From the NCBI RefSeq assembly GCF_027409185.1, contig NC_084478.1, forward strand, positions 82,691,624-82,755,623: a stretch of DNA of 64,000 nucleotides. The letters are read 5' to 3'. Source of the DNA: Cynocephalus volans. Its lineage: Eukaryota; Chordata; Mammalia; Dermoptera; Cynocephalidae. The notes beneath the pieces are model-generated. The model was given only the letters and a program-made list of their open reading frames with translations. It was not told where the DNA came from and searched no databases. A program made the translations under genes and the position numbers. Shown one piece after another: positions 22,947 through 34,409 of the stretch. The first letter of the stretch is position 1. Each line of letters opens with the position of its first letter.

Positions 22947-25038
22947 ACTGTTAAGTTGTTCCTTCTGTATTCTGGATATTAATCCCTTGTCTGATATACA
23001 GTTTGCAAATATTTTCTCCGATTCTGTAGGTTGTCTTTTTGCTCTGCTAACTGTTTCTACTGCTCTGCAGAGGCTTTTTAGTTTGGTATAATCCCGTTTG
23101 TTTATTTCTTTTGCTGCCTGTGCTTTTGGGGTCTTGTTCATAAAGTCTTTGCCCAGTCCTACTACTGAAGTGTTTCCCCTATGTTTTGTTTGAGTAACTT
23201 TATAGTTTTGGGTCTTATATAAAAGTATTTAATCCATTTTGAGTCAATTTTGGCATATGCTGAAAGCTACGGGTCTAGGTTCATTCCACTACATATATAT
23301 GGATGTCTGGTTTTCCAGGCACCACATATTGAAGAGGCAGACCTTTCCCCAGTGTATGCTCCCATTGCCCTTGTCAAATATCAGTTGCCTGTAAGTTTGT
23401 AGGGTGATTTCCAGGTATCCTATTCTGTTCTAGTGGTCTGTGAATCTACTTTTATGCAAGGAGCATGCCATTTTGCTTACTATAGCTTTGTAGTATAATT
23501 TGCAGTCAGGTTTGTGATGCCTCCAGCTTTATTTTTTTGTGCAGGATTGCTTTGGCTATTCAGGGTCTTTTGTTGTTCCATATGAATGTTAGGATTGCTT
23601 TTTCTATTTCTGTGTAGAATGTCAGTGGTATTTTAACGGGCACTGCATTGAATCTGTAGATCGTTTTGGGTAGAATGGATATTTTTTAATGTTATTTCTT
23701 CCAATCCAAGAGCATGGAATGTCTTTCCATCTATTTGTGTCCTGTTTCATTTCTTTCAGCAGTGATATTTAATTCTCATTGTAGAGATGTTTCACCTCCT
23801 TGATTAAATTGATTACTAGGGGTGTGTGTGGGGGGGGGAATATTGCACGTAAGCTTGCTTTCTTGATTTTTCTTCTATTAGTTCATTATTGGAATATTAA
23901 AAAGTTACTGATTTGTGATGTTGATTTTGTATCCTGCAACTTGACTGAAATCCTTAATCAGCTCTAAGACTTTTTAGGAGACTCTTTAGGGTTTTATATA
24001 TATAGGATCATGCCATCTGCAAACAGGGATAGTTTGACTTCATCTTTTCCAATCTGCATGCCCTTTATATCTTCCTCCTACCTGATTGCTCTGGCTAAGA
24101 CTTCCAATACTGTGTTAAATAGGAGTGGTGAGAGTTGGTGTCTTTGTCTCATTCTCATTCTTGTTCTTAAGGGAAAAGCTTTCATCTTTTCTCCATCCAG
24201 GATGATATTGGCAGTGGGTTTGTCATATATGGCTTTTATTGTGTTGAGATATTTTCCCTCCATACCTAATTTGCTGAGAGTCTTTATCAAGAAGGGATGT
24301 TGAATTTTTTCACATACTTTTTCAGCATCCATTGAGATGATCATATGGGTTTTCTCCTTGATTTTGTTGATGTGGTGTATCACATTAATTGACTTGAGTA
24401 TGTTGAAGCATCCTTGCATCACTGAAATGAGTCCCACTTGATCATGGTGTATATAAATATATATATTTTTTGATGTGTTGCTGTATTCTGATGGCTAATA
24501 TTTTCTTAAGGATTTTTGTGTCTGCATTCATCAGACATGTTGGCCTGTAGTTTTCTTTTTTGTTGTTCTGTCTTTGTCTGGTTTTGGTGTCAGGGTGAGG
24601 CTGGCCTCAGTGAACGTTTCTGGGAGAATGGACTCTTTCAATATGTTGGAATAGTTTAAAAAGAATTGGTATTAATTCCTTTTTTAACATCTGGTAGAAT
24701 TCAACAGTAAAGCCATCCAGCCCTGGGCTTTCCTTTGCTGGTAGACTGCTGATTATGGCTTCAATCTCGTTCCTTGTTTTTGGTCTCTTCAGGTTTTCTA
24801 TTTCTCCTTCATTCACTCTTGGTTGCTTATATGTGCCCCAAATTTTATCCATTTCCTCCAGGCTTTCAAATTTGTTTACATATAGTTGTTTATAGTAGTC
24901 TCTAATGATTCTTCATCTTTCTGTTATATTGATGATAATGTCTCCTTTTTTATTCTTCATTTTAATTATTTGGGTCTTCTCTTTCTGGAGTTAGCCTAGC
25001 AAATAGCTTTTCGATTTTGTTTATCTTCTAAAAAAAAG
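22947..25038 (-). mobile_element. L1-1, middle part (ORF2), copy B
   Basis: Direct continuation of the L1 interrupted at 17199. ORF2 pieces in several frames include [20 protein letters not shown] (22908-23141), reverse transcriptase text such as [20 protein letters not shown] (24078-24437) and [20 protein letters not shown] (24607-24852). There are many stops. From about 24000 rightward this matches copy C (44605 on) closely; before that it does not. Confidence 0.85.
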
Positions 25039-25280
25039 CAAACTTTTCTTTTTTAAAGTTTTTTAGCTTATTATTAGCATACACATTCTTGCAAATCATA
25101 ATAATTCTTTATGCCTTTTGCCCAACCTATCGCTTTTCAAACTCCTCCCTCCTTCCGCCCCATCCCAAGTACCCTTATGTTTATTCTCTCCTTCTGAAAG
25201 TTCAATGTATTGTTGTAGTCTTTCTTTCCTTCATTTCTTCCTTTTTCCCTCCTTCCCTCCCTCCCTCCTTTTTTTTCTTC

Positions 25281-28200
25281 CTAGCAGTCAGTTATGAGTA
25301 AGATCATGTGGAACCACAGTTTCTTTCTCTGGCTTATTTCACTTAACATAATTTTCTCCAGACTCATCCACATTACTGCAAATGACAGAATTTTATTATT
25401 ATTATTATTTTTATGGCTGAGTAGTATTCCATTCTGTATATATACCACATTTTCTTCATCTGCTCTTGTGTCTATGGACATTTAAGTTGGTTCCATATTT
25501 TGGCTATTGTAAACAGAGCTGCAATTAACATGGTAGTGCATGTATCCCTTTGACAAGATGCTTTCTATTCCTTTGGATATATACCCAGTAGTGAGATTCC
25601 TGGATCACATAGTAGCTCTACCTGCAGTTGTTTGAGAACCTCCATACTGTTTTCCATAATGGCTGTGCTAATTTACAATCCCAACAGCATTGTAGAAGAG
25701 CTCTCCTTTCCCTGCATCTTCACCAGCATGTTTTATCCTCAAGTGTAGCTGGGATAAGAAGATATGTCAATGTGGCTTTGATTTGAATGTCTCTCATGAC
25801 TAGAGATGCAGAGCATTTTTTCATGTACCTGTTGGCCATTTCTAAGTCTTCCTTTGAAAAATGTCTATTCATCTCCTTTGCCCATTTTTTTATTGGATTA
25901 CTTGCTTTCTTACTGTATAGTTGTTTAAGTTCTTTGTATATTCTGGATATTATTCCCTTGTCAGAGATGTAGTTTGCAAATATTTTCTCCCATTCCATAA
26001 GTTGTCTTTCCACTCTGTTGATTGTTTCCTTTGCTGTGCAAAACCTTTTTAGTTTGATATTATACCATATATTTATTTGTTTTCTGTTGTTGACTGTGCT
26101 TTTGGGGTCTTATTCAAAACTTCTTTGCCCAGTCCTCTTGTCTGCAGTGTTTCCCCTATATTTTCCTTTAGTAATTTCATGGTTTCAGGTCATATATTTA
26201 ACTCTTTAGTCCATTTTGAGTTGATTTTGGTATATGGTAAGAGGCACAGGTCCAGTTTCATTTTTCTGCATATGGATGTCCAGTTCTCTCAACACTATTT
26301 CTTGAAGAGGCAGTCTTTTCCCCAATGTATGTCCTTGTTGCGTTTGTCAAAGAACAGTTGGCTATAAATATGTGGGTTGCTCCCTGGGTTTTCTGTTCTG
26401 TTCCATTGATCCAAATGTCTGTTTTGATGCCAGTACCATGCTGGTTACAATAGATTTTCGATATAATTTGAATTTGCATAGTGTTATGCTTCTGGCTTTA
26501 CATTTTTGGCTCAGGATTGCTTTAGCAATTTGGATTCATTTATTGTTCCACATAGATGTTTGGATTACTTTTTCTATTTCTGTGAAGAATGTCCTTGGTA
26601 TTTTGATGGGCATTGCATTGAATCTATAGATTGCTTTGAGTAGAATGGACATTTTCACAATATTAATTCTTCCCATCTGAGAGCATGGTATGTCTTTCCA
26701 CCTTTTTGTGTCTTCTTTAATTTCTTTCAGTAGTGTTTTCTAGTTCTCATTGTAGAGATTATTCACCTCTGTGGTTAAAGTGATACCTACATTTTGGGGG
26801 GTTCTTATGGGGTGACTATTGTAAATGAGCTTGCTTTCTTGATTCCATTTCTTGCTAGTTTGTTAATGGAATATAAAAAAGCTATTGATTTTGACGTGTT
26901 GGTTTTGTATCCTGCAACATTACTGAAATTGTTAATCTCCTGTAACAGTTTTTTCAGTAGAGTCTACAGTTTTTCTGCAAACAAGGACAGTTTGACTTCA
27001 TCCTTTCGAATCTGGATGCCCTTTCTTTCTCTTGCCTGATTGTTCTGGCTAATATTTACAATACTATGTTAAATAGGATTGGTGGGTGTGGGCAAACTAG
27101 TTTTGTCTCTAGCTTTTCCCCATTCAGGATGATATTGGCAATTGGTTTGTCATAAAATGGCTTTTTTTTATGGAGATAATTTGCTTCTATACCTAATTTG
27201 CTGAGTCTTAATCACAAAGCAATGTTGAATTTTGTTGAAAGCCTTTCCAGCATCAGTTGAAATAATCATATGATTTTTGTCCTTGGTTTTGTTGATGTGG
27301 TGCATCACATTTATTGGCTTGCATATGTTGAACCAACCTTGCATCCCTGAGTTGAATGCCACTTCATCGTGGTACATAATTTTGGGGATGTGTTGCTGTA
27401 ATCTTATTACTAGTATTTTGTTGAGGATTTTTGCATCTATGTTCATCACGGATATTGGCCTGTAGATTTCTTTTTTGTCTGTCTCTTTTATCTTTATCTG
27501 GTTTGGGTATGAGGATGATGCTGGCCTCAAAGAATGCGTTTGGGAGAATGGCTTCTGTTCCAATTTTTTGAAAAGTTTGAAGAGAAGTGGTGCTAATTCT
27601 TCTTTAAAGGTTTGATGGAATTCAGCTGTAAAGCCATCCGGTCCTGATCATCTCATTGTTGGAAGATTTGTGATTACTGCTTCATTCTCATTGCTTTTTA
27701 TTGGTCTGTTCAGATTCTGTATTCTTGGCTCAGTCTTGGTAGTTTTTATGTTTCCAGAAATTTATCATTTTCCTCCTAGTTTTCGTATTTGTTGGTGTAC
27801 AACTCTCTATAATAATCTCTAATGATTATTCATATTATTTCTGTGGTATTGGTTGTAATGTCTCCCTTTTCATTTCTGATTTTTGTTATTAAGTTCTTCT
27901 CTCTCTTTTTTTTTTTTTTTTGTTCTTGTTTTTTTTTCTTTTGCTAACCTAGCTACTGGTTTGTCTATTTTATTTATCTTCTCAAAAAACCAACTTTTTA
28001 TTTCATTGGTTTTTGTGTCTCTATTTCAGTTAGTTCTGCCCTGATCTTGATTATTTCTTTCCATCTAAGACTTTTGGAATTGGATTGCTGTTTTTCTAGT
28101 TTTTTGAGGCATAGTGTTAGGTCATTTACTTGAAGTCTTCCCATTGTTTTGATGTATGAATTTCTTGCAATCAACTTCACTCTTAGTACTGCTTTTGCAG

Positions 28201-29290
28201 TGTCCATAGGTTTTGGGATGATGTATCATTATTTTCATTCATTTCAATAAATTTTTTGAATTGTTTTAATTTGGTTTTGGACTGATAGGTCATTCAGGAG
28301 TCTGTCTTTCAGTTTCCATTCACTTGAGTAGTTTTCAGAATTTTGCTTTTTATCAATTTCCAGTTTTAATCCATTGTGGACTGAAAAGATACTTGGGATG
28401 ATTTGGATTTTTGTAAATTTACTAGCACTTCTTTTCTGACCAAGTATGTCTCTTATTTTTTCTTTTTTCTTTTGTTTGTGGTTTAAAGTGTCTTTTTATT
28501 TTTAATTTTTATTTTGTCGATATACAATGTGGTTGATTATTGTGGCCCATCACCAAATCCTCCCTCCCTCCTCCCTCCCCTCCCTCCCACCCAACAACGT
28601 CCTTTCTGTTTGCTTGTCGTATCAACTTCAAGGAATTGTAGCTGTTATATCTTCTTCCTCCCCCCCAGTTTTTGTGTGTGTGTGATTTTATTTATTTATT
28701 TTTAGCTCCCACCAATAAGTGAGAACATGTGGTATTTCTCTGTCTGTGCCTGGCTCGTTTCACTTAATACAATTCTCTCAAGGTCCATCCATGTTGTTGC
28801 AAATGGCAGTATTTCATTCATTTTTATAGCTGTGTAGTATTCCATTGTGTAGATATACCACATTTTCCGTATCCACGCATCCAATGATGGACATTTGAGC
28901 TCATTCAAACATAGTGAAAATGTCCATACTACCCAAAGTGATATACAAATTCAATGCAATCCCCATCAAAATTCCAATGACATTTTTCTCAGAAATGGAA
29001 AGAATTATTCAGACATTTATATGGAATACTAAAAGACCACGCATAGGCCAAGCAATGCTGACTAAAAAAATTAAGCTGGAGGCATAACACTACCTGACTT
29101 TACGCTATACTTGAAGTGTATTTTGTCTGATATAAGAATAGCTAACCCTGCTTGGTTTTGATTACCATTTGCATGGTATATCTTTTGCCGTCCCTTCATT
29201 TTTAAACTGTGTGCGTCTTTGTAGGTGAGGTGAGTCTCTTGAAGACAGCATATAGTTGGATCTAGCTTTTTAATCCAGTTACTCACTCTG
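25281..29290 (-). pseudogene. L1 ORF2 remnant (L1-2, copy B)
   Basis: Pieces include the C-terminal region ([40 protein letters not shown]), reverse transcriptase text (25720-26013 and 27168-27563, with [18 protein letters not shown]) and an endonuclease start (WIKKLDPTICCLQETHLTYK, 29071-29286). None is long, and frames change many times. The copy in C (45888-49589) retains an additional endonuclease stretch (49072-49408) absent here. Confidence 0.85.
28492..29110 (-). mobile_element. Short twin-primed (5'-inverted) L1, copy B only
   Basis: The first part (28492-28908) is the 3' end of a younger-type L1 on the minus strand, ending with the coding region for MWYIYTMEYYTAIKMNEIL. From about 28912 to 29110 L1 ORF2 sequence continues on the plus strand (ccccatcaaaattccaatga, aaagaccacgcataggccaa), that is, inverted. 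Flanking tttaaagtgt (28482-28491) and ttgaagtgta (29111-29120) form a TSD. Copy C has the uninterrupted site gtggtttgaagtgtatttac at about 49445. Inversion at the 5' end is the usual mark of twin priming. Confidence 0.85.
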
Positions 29291-29447
29291 TCTTTTGAAT
29301 GGGGAGTTTAATCCACTTACATTTAGGGTTGTTATTGATAAGTATTGCTTTAGTCCTGTCATTATATTGTTTGTTTAGATGTTTTAAATACCTTTTTTCC
29401 CCTTTCTTCCTCTTTTATTTTTGATCTTCAATGTTAGTTGGATTTTT

Positions 29448-30440
29448 TTGTTGTTGTTGTCTAAGAAGAGAGACTTTAATCAGTTCCACCACATGCCACA
29501 CACTATGCCAAGGGCTTGCAAAGATCAATTCCTCAGTTCTCCACAAATCCCTATGAGGCAGGAGTTATTCTCCTTTACATGTAAGGCAACTAAGGCTTAG
29601 AGAGGGACAATCAAACCTGACCAAGTGGCACAGCAAATAATTGTAAGAGAGGGATGCCAACCCTGGTGTGTTCAACTCCGAGTCCAGTGCTCTTTCCAAT
29701 ACATCAGGTATGTAGGATGGATGAAATCCAATGACTTTTCTTTTTAAATATTGCCTTTACTGATGTTTCTTTATTTATTTATTTTTAGAGCAGTTCTTTT
29801 GGAGACTTTTTTCTTATTTATTTTTATTGAATCGTAATTGATTATACATATTTTGGGGGTTCAATGTTGATGTTGATCAAATCAATATTATTAGCATATA
29901 TATTATTACAAATCATACTTATTCTTTAGGCCCCTTATGCAGTCTCTCCCCATCTCCCTCTCCCTCCCCCCTCCCAACTCTGATAGCCCTAGATTTCTTC
30001 TCTACTTGTTATTCTGTTGATCTGTTGCCTAGATGATTTTTCTAGTTCTGAGAGAGGTGTGTTCAGGTTCCCCACTATTATCATAGAGTAGATGCCTCGT
30101 CTAGAACTCTGGAATGCGTTCTGTGGAGACATCCTTTTCTTTTCTTTGGTCTCTCCTGGTCACTCTCCTCATGTCAATGCCCTCAAGTGTCTGGCGGGCC
30201 AACTGCATGGTGGTTGTGGTGTCTAGCTGCTTTCATGCAGCCATGGCTATTGTAGTGGCTCATATGGAAGCAATGATTTTTTTTTGTGGCAGCCATGGTT
30301 ATTGTGTTGGTCACATGGAAATGGTGTTTTTTGGCATACTCCTTGCCTGGGTGTGGGAGGAGGGGTCAGTCACCAGATCCATGCCTCAGGACCCTTGGTG
30401 GCCCTCATGGCAGCAGAAGCATGCCTCCTTGCAGGATGAG
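29448..30440 (-). mobile_element. Internally deleted L1 with MIR-containing 3' transduction, copy B
   Basis: The insertion is flanked by gttagttggattttt (29433-29447) and gttagttcgattttt (30441-30455), a 15-bp TSD with one mismatch. Minus-strand order is a 5'UTR-like piece (30440 to about 30120), an endonuclease scrap (about 30080-30010), a 3'UTR with a C-rich run (to about 29800), non-L1 sequence with a MIR (to about 29465), and an A-rich tail (seen as tttttttgttgttgttgt on the plus strand). The non-L1 part before the tail is the mark of a 3' transduction. Copy C matches at 49786-50784. Copy B lacks about 16 bases (ctgaaagagtaacagt-like) present in A and C near 30008. Confidence 0.8.
29465..29710 (-). 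repeat. MIR fragment in the 3' transduction, copy B
   Basis: The same reversed MIR as at the window start, with ggaggca-free but clear 'aaggcttagagagggacaat' and 'ccaaccctggtgtgttcaac' segments. It lies between the L1 3'UTR and the A-rich tail of the mini-L1. Confidence 0.75.
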
Positions 30441-30455
30441 GTTAGTTCGATTTTT

Positions 30456-31925
30456 GAGGTGACATGATTTAGGTTCTTTTTCTTGTTTGCATTTTGGTTT
30501 TAACAGTGGGTTTTACTCTTTCTTGTTAACCCATGATAGTGATTATTGTTTTTCAGATTCCGGATGCAGGACTCCTTTGAGTATATCTTGAAGGGCTGGT
30601 CGTGTGCTAGTGAGCTCCCATAATTTTTGTTTGCCAATGAAATACATTATTTCTCCCTCATTTTTGAAGGATAGCCATGATGGGTATTGAATTCTTGGCT
30701 GGTAATTTTTTCCTTTTAGTAATTTGAATATATCATACCATTTCTTCTGGCCTGTAAGGTTTTGGTTGAGAAGTTTGCTGTTAGTCAGATAACTGCTCCG
30801 TTATAGGTGACTTGATGATTTTCTCTTGCTCCTTTAAGAATTCTCTCTTTGTATTTGAGTTTTGCCAGCTTGACTATCATGTGTCTGTGATAGGATCTTT
30901 TTGGATTGAATCTGTTTGGGTTCTGTGAGCTTCCTGGATCTGAAGGTTTTCATCCCTCCGTATACCTTGGAAATTTTCTGTTATTACTTCCTTGAATAAG
31001 CTAACAATGCCCTTTTCTTCTTCCTCCCCTTCCGGAATACCCATGATTTGGACATTAGTGTGCTTGAAGTCGTCTGCTCTCTGCCTTAAATTTTCTTTAT
31101 TTTCCAAAATTCTTTTTTCATTTTTCTGGTCTGTGTGGGTTACTTCCAAAAGACTGTCTTTGAGATCTGAAATTATTTCTTCCACTTGCTCCAGCCTGCT
31201 GCTCAAGCTTTCTGTTCTGTGTTTTCTTTCACTGAGAGAATACTTCATTTCTAGGAGTTCTGTTACATTCTTTTTTAAATTGTTAATCTCTTTGTAAATT
31301 TCCACCTTCATATCCTGGATATTTTTTCCTGTTTCATTGTGTTCTCTAGTTGGTTCTTCTCTCATTTCTTGGAGTTTCTTAAATTCAGTGCTCAGAATTC
31401 CTCTTCAGTCATCTCAAGGGTTTATTGCTCTATGGGGGTTGATACTTGAGAATTACCATATTCCTTTGGCGGTGTCATATCTTCTGGTTTATTTGTAGTT
31501 CTAGTATTTTTATGCTGATGTTTGGTCATCTGGTAGAACACTTATTTCTTCTTTCTCTCTCGAGTGGGTTACGAGCGGGAAGACTTCCTCCTCTATCTGT
31601 AGGTTCTGCTGGTGAGTATTCGTGCATCAATGCAGTTGAGTGTGCAGTGGGCTTCCTTGACTCCTGTTTGGTCAGTGCATGAGTCCTGCACACTCATCTG
31701 GGCCACCAGGCAGTGGGCAGGTGGACCTGTGTGCCTCACTCTGGTGCTCATGTGTGAGCAGGCCTGTGGCTGCATTGATCCCCAGGTGTGGTGTGGGTTC
31801 TGCACGCTCACCTGGGCCTCCTCGCATGGTGGGCATGTGTGCCTGCATGCACCCATCCAGTGCTTGGGTGTGGGCAGGGCCTGTGGCTGTATTGGTCCCC
31901 AGGCAAGCATGAGTCCTGTACATTC
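30456..31925 (-). mobile_element. L1-2, 5' part (ORF1 and 5'UTR), copy B
   Basis: Continuation of L1-2 beyond the mini-L1. ORF1 remnants lie at about 30540-31450, followed by a 5'UTR with two monomers of about 115 bp (31683-31925). It matches copy A (1014-2483) at a constant offset of 29442. Differences are frequent up to about 30804 and none is visible after that up to 33171. Confidence 0.85.
30877..31365 (-). pseudogene. L1 ORF1 remnant (L1-2, copy B)
   Basis: A 162-aa frame with the ORF1 coiled coil and the start of the RNA-binding domain. It is identical residue for residue to the frame at 1435-1923. It ends at a stop soon after the RNA-binding domain begins, and the C-terminal domain is in another frame closer to 30550. 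Not functional. Confidence 0.85.
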
Positions 31926-31935
31926 CCAACTTTTC

Positions 31936-34153
31936 CTTTTATTGATCTTTTGTATCATTTTCTGGGTCCCTATTTTATTGAGTTCTGCTCTGATCTTAAC
32001 TATTTCTTTCTGTCTACTAATATGGGGATTGGATTGTTCTTGTTTTTCTAGTTCTTTGAGGTATAGGGTTTGGTTATTTACTTGAAATCTTTCTATTATT
32101 TCATTGTAAGCATTTATTGCAATAAAATTCCCTCTGAGTACTGCTTTTGCAGTATCCCACAGGTTTGGGTATGATGTGTCTATTTTCCTTAGTTGCAAGA
32201 AACTTTTCTATCTCTTCTTTAATTTCTTCTTTGACCAATATGTCATTCAGGCACATGTTGTTTAATTTCCATGTATTATACAATTTCCTGAGTTTTACCT
32301 GTTTATTCCTAGTTTTAATTCAGTCTGTTCTGAAAAGGTACTTCAAATGGTTTTTTGGTTTTTTTTATTTGATGAGAGTTGGTTTGTGACCTGGAGAATG
32401 TTCCGTGTGCTAATGAGAAGAATGTATATTCTGTGGTTGTTGAACTAAAAGTTCTAAATTTATCTGCCAGGTCCACTTGATCTAAAGTTGAGTTTAAATC
32501 CTGTGTTTCTCTGTTGATTTGTTGCTTAGATGATCTGTCCAGTACTGAGAGAAAGGTATTCGGGTCCCCTACTATTATCGTATTGTGGTCTATCTCTTTC
32601 TTTAAGCCTAATAGTGTTTCCTTTATATATCTCGGTGGTCTAGTGTTGGGTGCTTATATATTTATGATGATTATGTCGTCCTGCTGAATAGATCCCTTTA
32701 CCATTTTATAGTGGCTTCTTTATCTCTTTTTCTGGTATTTGGCTGAAAGTCTATTTTATCTGTTATAAGAATAGCTACTCCTGTACATTTTTGGCTTCCA
32801 TTTGTGTGGCATATCTTTTTCCTTCCCTTCATTATTAGTCTGTGTGTCTTTACAGGTATGTGGGTCTCTTAAAGACAGCATATATTTGGGTCTAGCTTTT
32901 TAATCCAATCAGGCTGTCTTTTGAGTGTAGATTTTAATCCATTTACAGTTAGGATTGTTATTGAAAGGTATTGTATTACTCTCTGCATTTTATTGATTTT
33001 CATTTGGATGTTTTAAATATCTTTTGTTTCTTCCTCTTACTTTTTCTCTTTGATGTTTTTTCGTTTTTTGAGGTGGTAAAATTTAGTTTCTTTTTCTTTC
33101 TCATTTGCACTTTTGTTTTACCAGTGGGTCTTGTTCTGTCTTACGTATTGATGGTAGTGATTATCATTTTTTCCATTCCAGATACAGGAGTCACTTTTGG
33201 AGGTTCTGTAGTTTTAGTTGTCTTAAAAATACACTATTTCTCCCTCATTTCTGAAGGATAGCCTCACTGGCTTCACGATTCTTGGTTGGCAGAATTTGTT
33301 TTAGTATTCTGAATACATCATCCCATTTTCTTCTGACCTGTAGAGTTCCTGTTGAGAAATCTGCTGCTAGTCTGATAGGGGCTCCCTTACAGGTGACTTG
33401 AAACATTTTTATGGCTGCTTTTAGGATGTTTTGTCTTTGAGCTTTGCTGGTTTGACTATAATGTGTTTGAAAGGATCTTTTTGGATTGGATATGTCTGGT
33501 AATCTCTGTTCTTCTTGGATCAAAGGTCTGTGTCTCTCTCTATTCCTAGGAAGTTTTCCATTATTATTTCATTAAATAATATTTCAATGCCTTTTCCTTC
33601 CTCCTCCCATTCTGGAACACACATGATTTGAATGTTTGTATGCTTACTGTTGTCTGCTTGCTCTCTTAAATTTTCCTCATTTTTAAAAATTCTTCTTTCT
33701 TTTGTCCACCTGAGTGATTTTTTAAAAATTATCTTCAGGTTTAAAATTCTTTCTTCTGCTTGTTCTAGCCTGCTGCTTAAGCTCTCAGTTGTGTTTATTT
33801 CATTAACTAAATCTGTCAGTTCCACAGGTTCTGCTACATTCTTTTTTAAGGTATTATAATCTCTTTGTAAATTTTCTGTCATATCCCAGATTTTTTTTTC
33901 TTATTTCATTATGTTGTCTGGGTCTTCTTTTATCTCAGTTGAGTTTCCTTAAGATTGTTTTTGGAATTCCTTTTCAGTCATTTCAAGTGTTTCCTGCTCT
34001 ATAGGGTCTGGTATTTGAGAATTACTGTACTCTTTTGGTGGTGCCACATTTTCTTGGATTTTCAAATTTCTAGTATCTCTTCCTTGAAGTTCGGTGTTCT
34101 GGTAGAATAGTTGCTTTTGCATTACTCTGGAGTTGGATTTCAGGGGAGACACT

Positions 34154-34185
<32 letters not shown>

Positions 34186-34394
34186 GCTATCTCTGCTGTT
34201 GACTTTTCCTGTGTCCATGCAGTCAATTGGCAGATGTGTCACCTGATTTGTGTCTGTGGCTGCTACTTTGGCAGTTAGCCACTTTTGCTATACCTGTGGC
34301 CGCCCTGGCAGTGTCTGTAGTAGGCCACCCACATGAAAGTGGTGTTTTCAGCATGCTCCTGCATTCTACTGGGCAATGGGGGCTGCCGTGGCCT
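31936..34394 (-). mobile_element. L1-1, 5' part (ORF2 N-terminal part, ORF1, 5'UTR), copy B
   Basis: The last segment of the outer L1. It resumes at the exact ORF2 point where 25038 stopped and runs through the endonuclease region, spacer, ORF1 (33245-34242 in pieces, with ESLSSRLEQAEERILNLKII and IQIMCVPEWEEEGKGIE) and 5'UTR to the TSD acttcagtagtttca (34395-34409). A T-run of about 26 lies at 34160-34185; copies A and C have shorter runs. Confidence 0.8.
33245..34242 (-). pseudogene. L1 ORF1 remnant (L1-1, copy B)
   Basis: Three pieces (33949-34242, 33520-33882, 33245-33523) in different frames cover the N-terminal, coiled-coil/RNA-binding and C-terminal parts of ORF1. The frames change near 33885-33950 and 33520. 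The piece is disabled, like its counterparts at 3831-4800 and 53780-54892. Confidence 0.8.
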
Positions 34395-34409
34395 ACTTCA
34401 GTAGTTTCA

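Larger units (their letters stand above)
25049..29432 (-). mobile_element. L1-2, 3' part (3'UTR and ORF2), copy B
   Basis: A second full-length L1 inserted into L1-1. It begins with an A-rich tail and a pyrimidine-rich 3'UTR (about 25050-25290), then ORF2 in reverse order up to about 29430. TSDs are caaacttttc (25039-25048) and ccaacttttc (31926-31935); these are short, so confidence in the exact edge is moderate. Inside it lie the twin-primed L1 (28492-29110) and a deletion relative to copy C near 28449. Confidence 0.8.
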
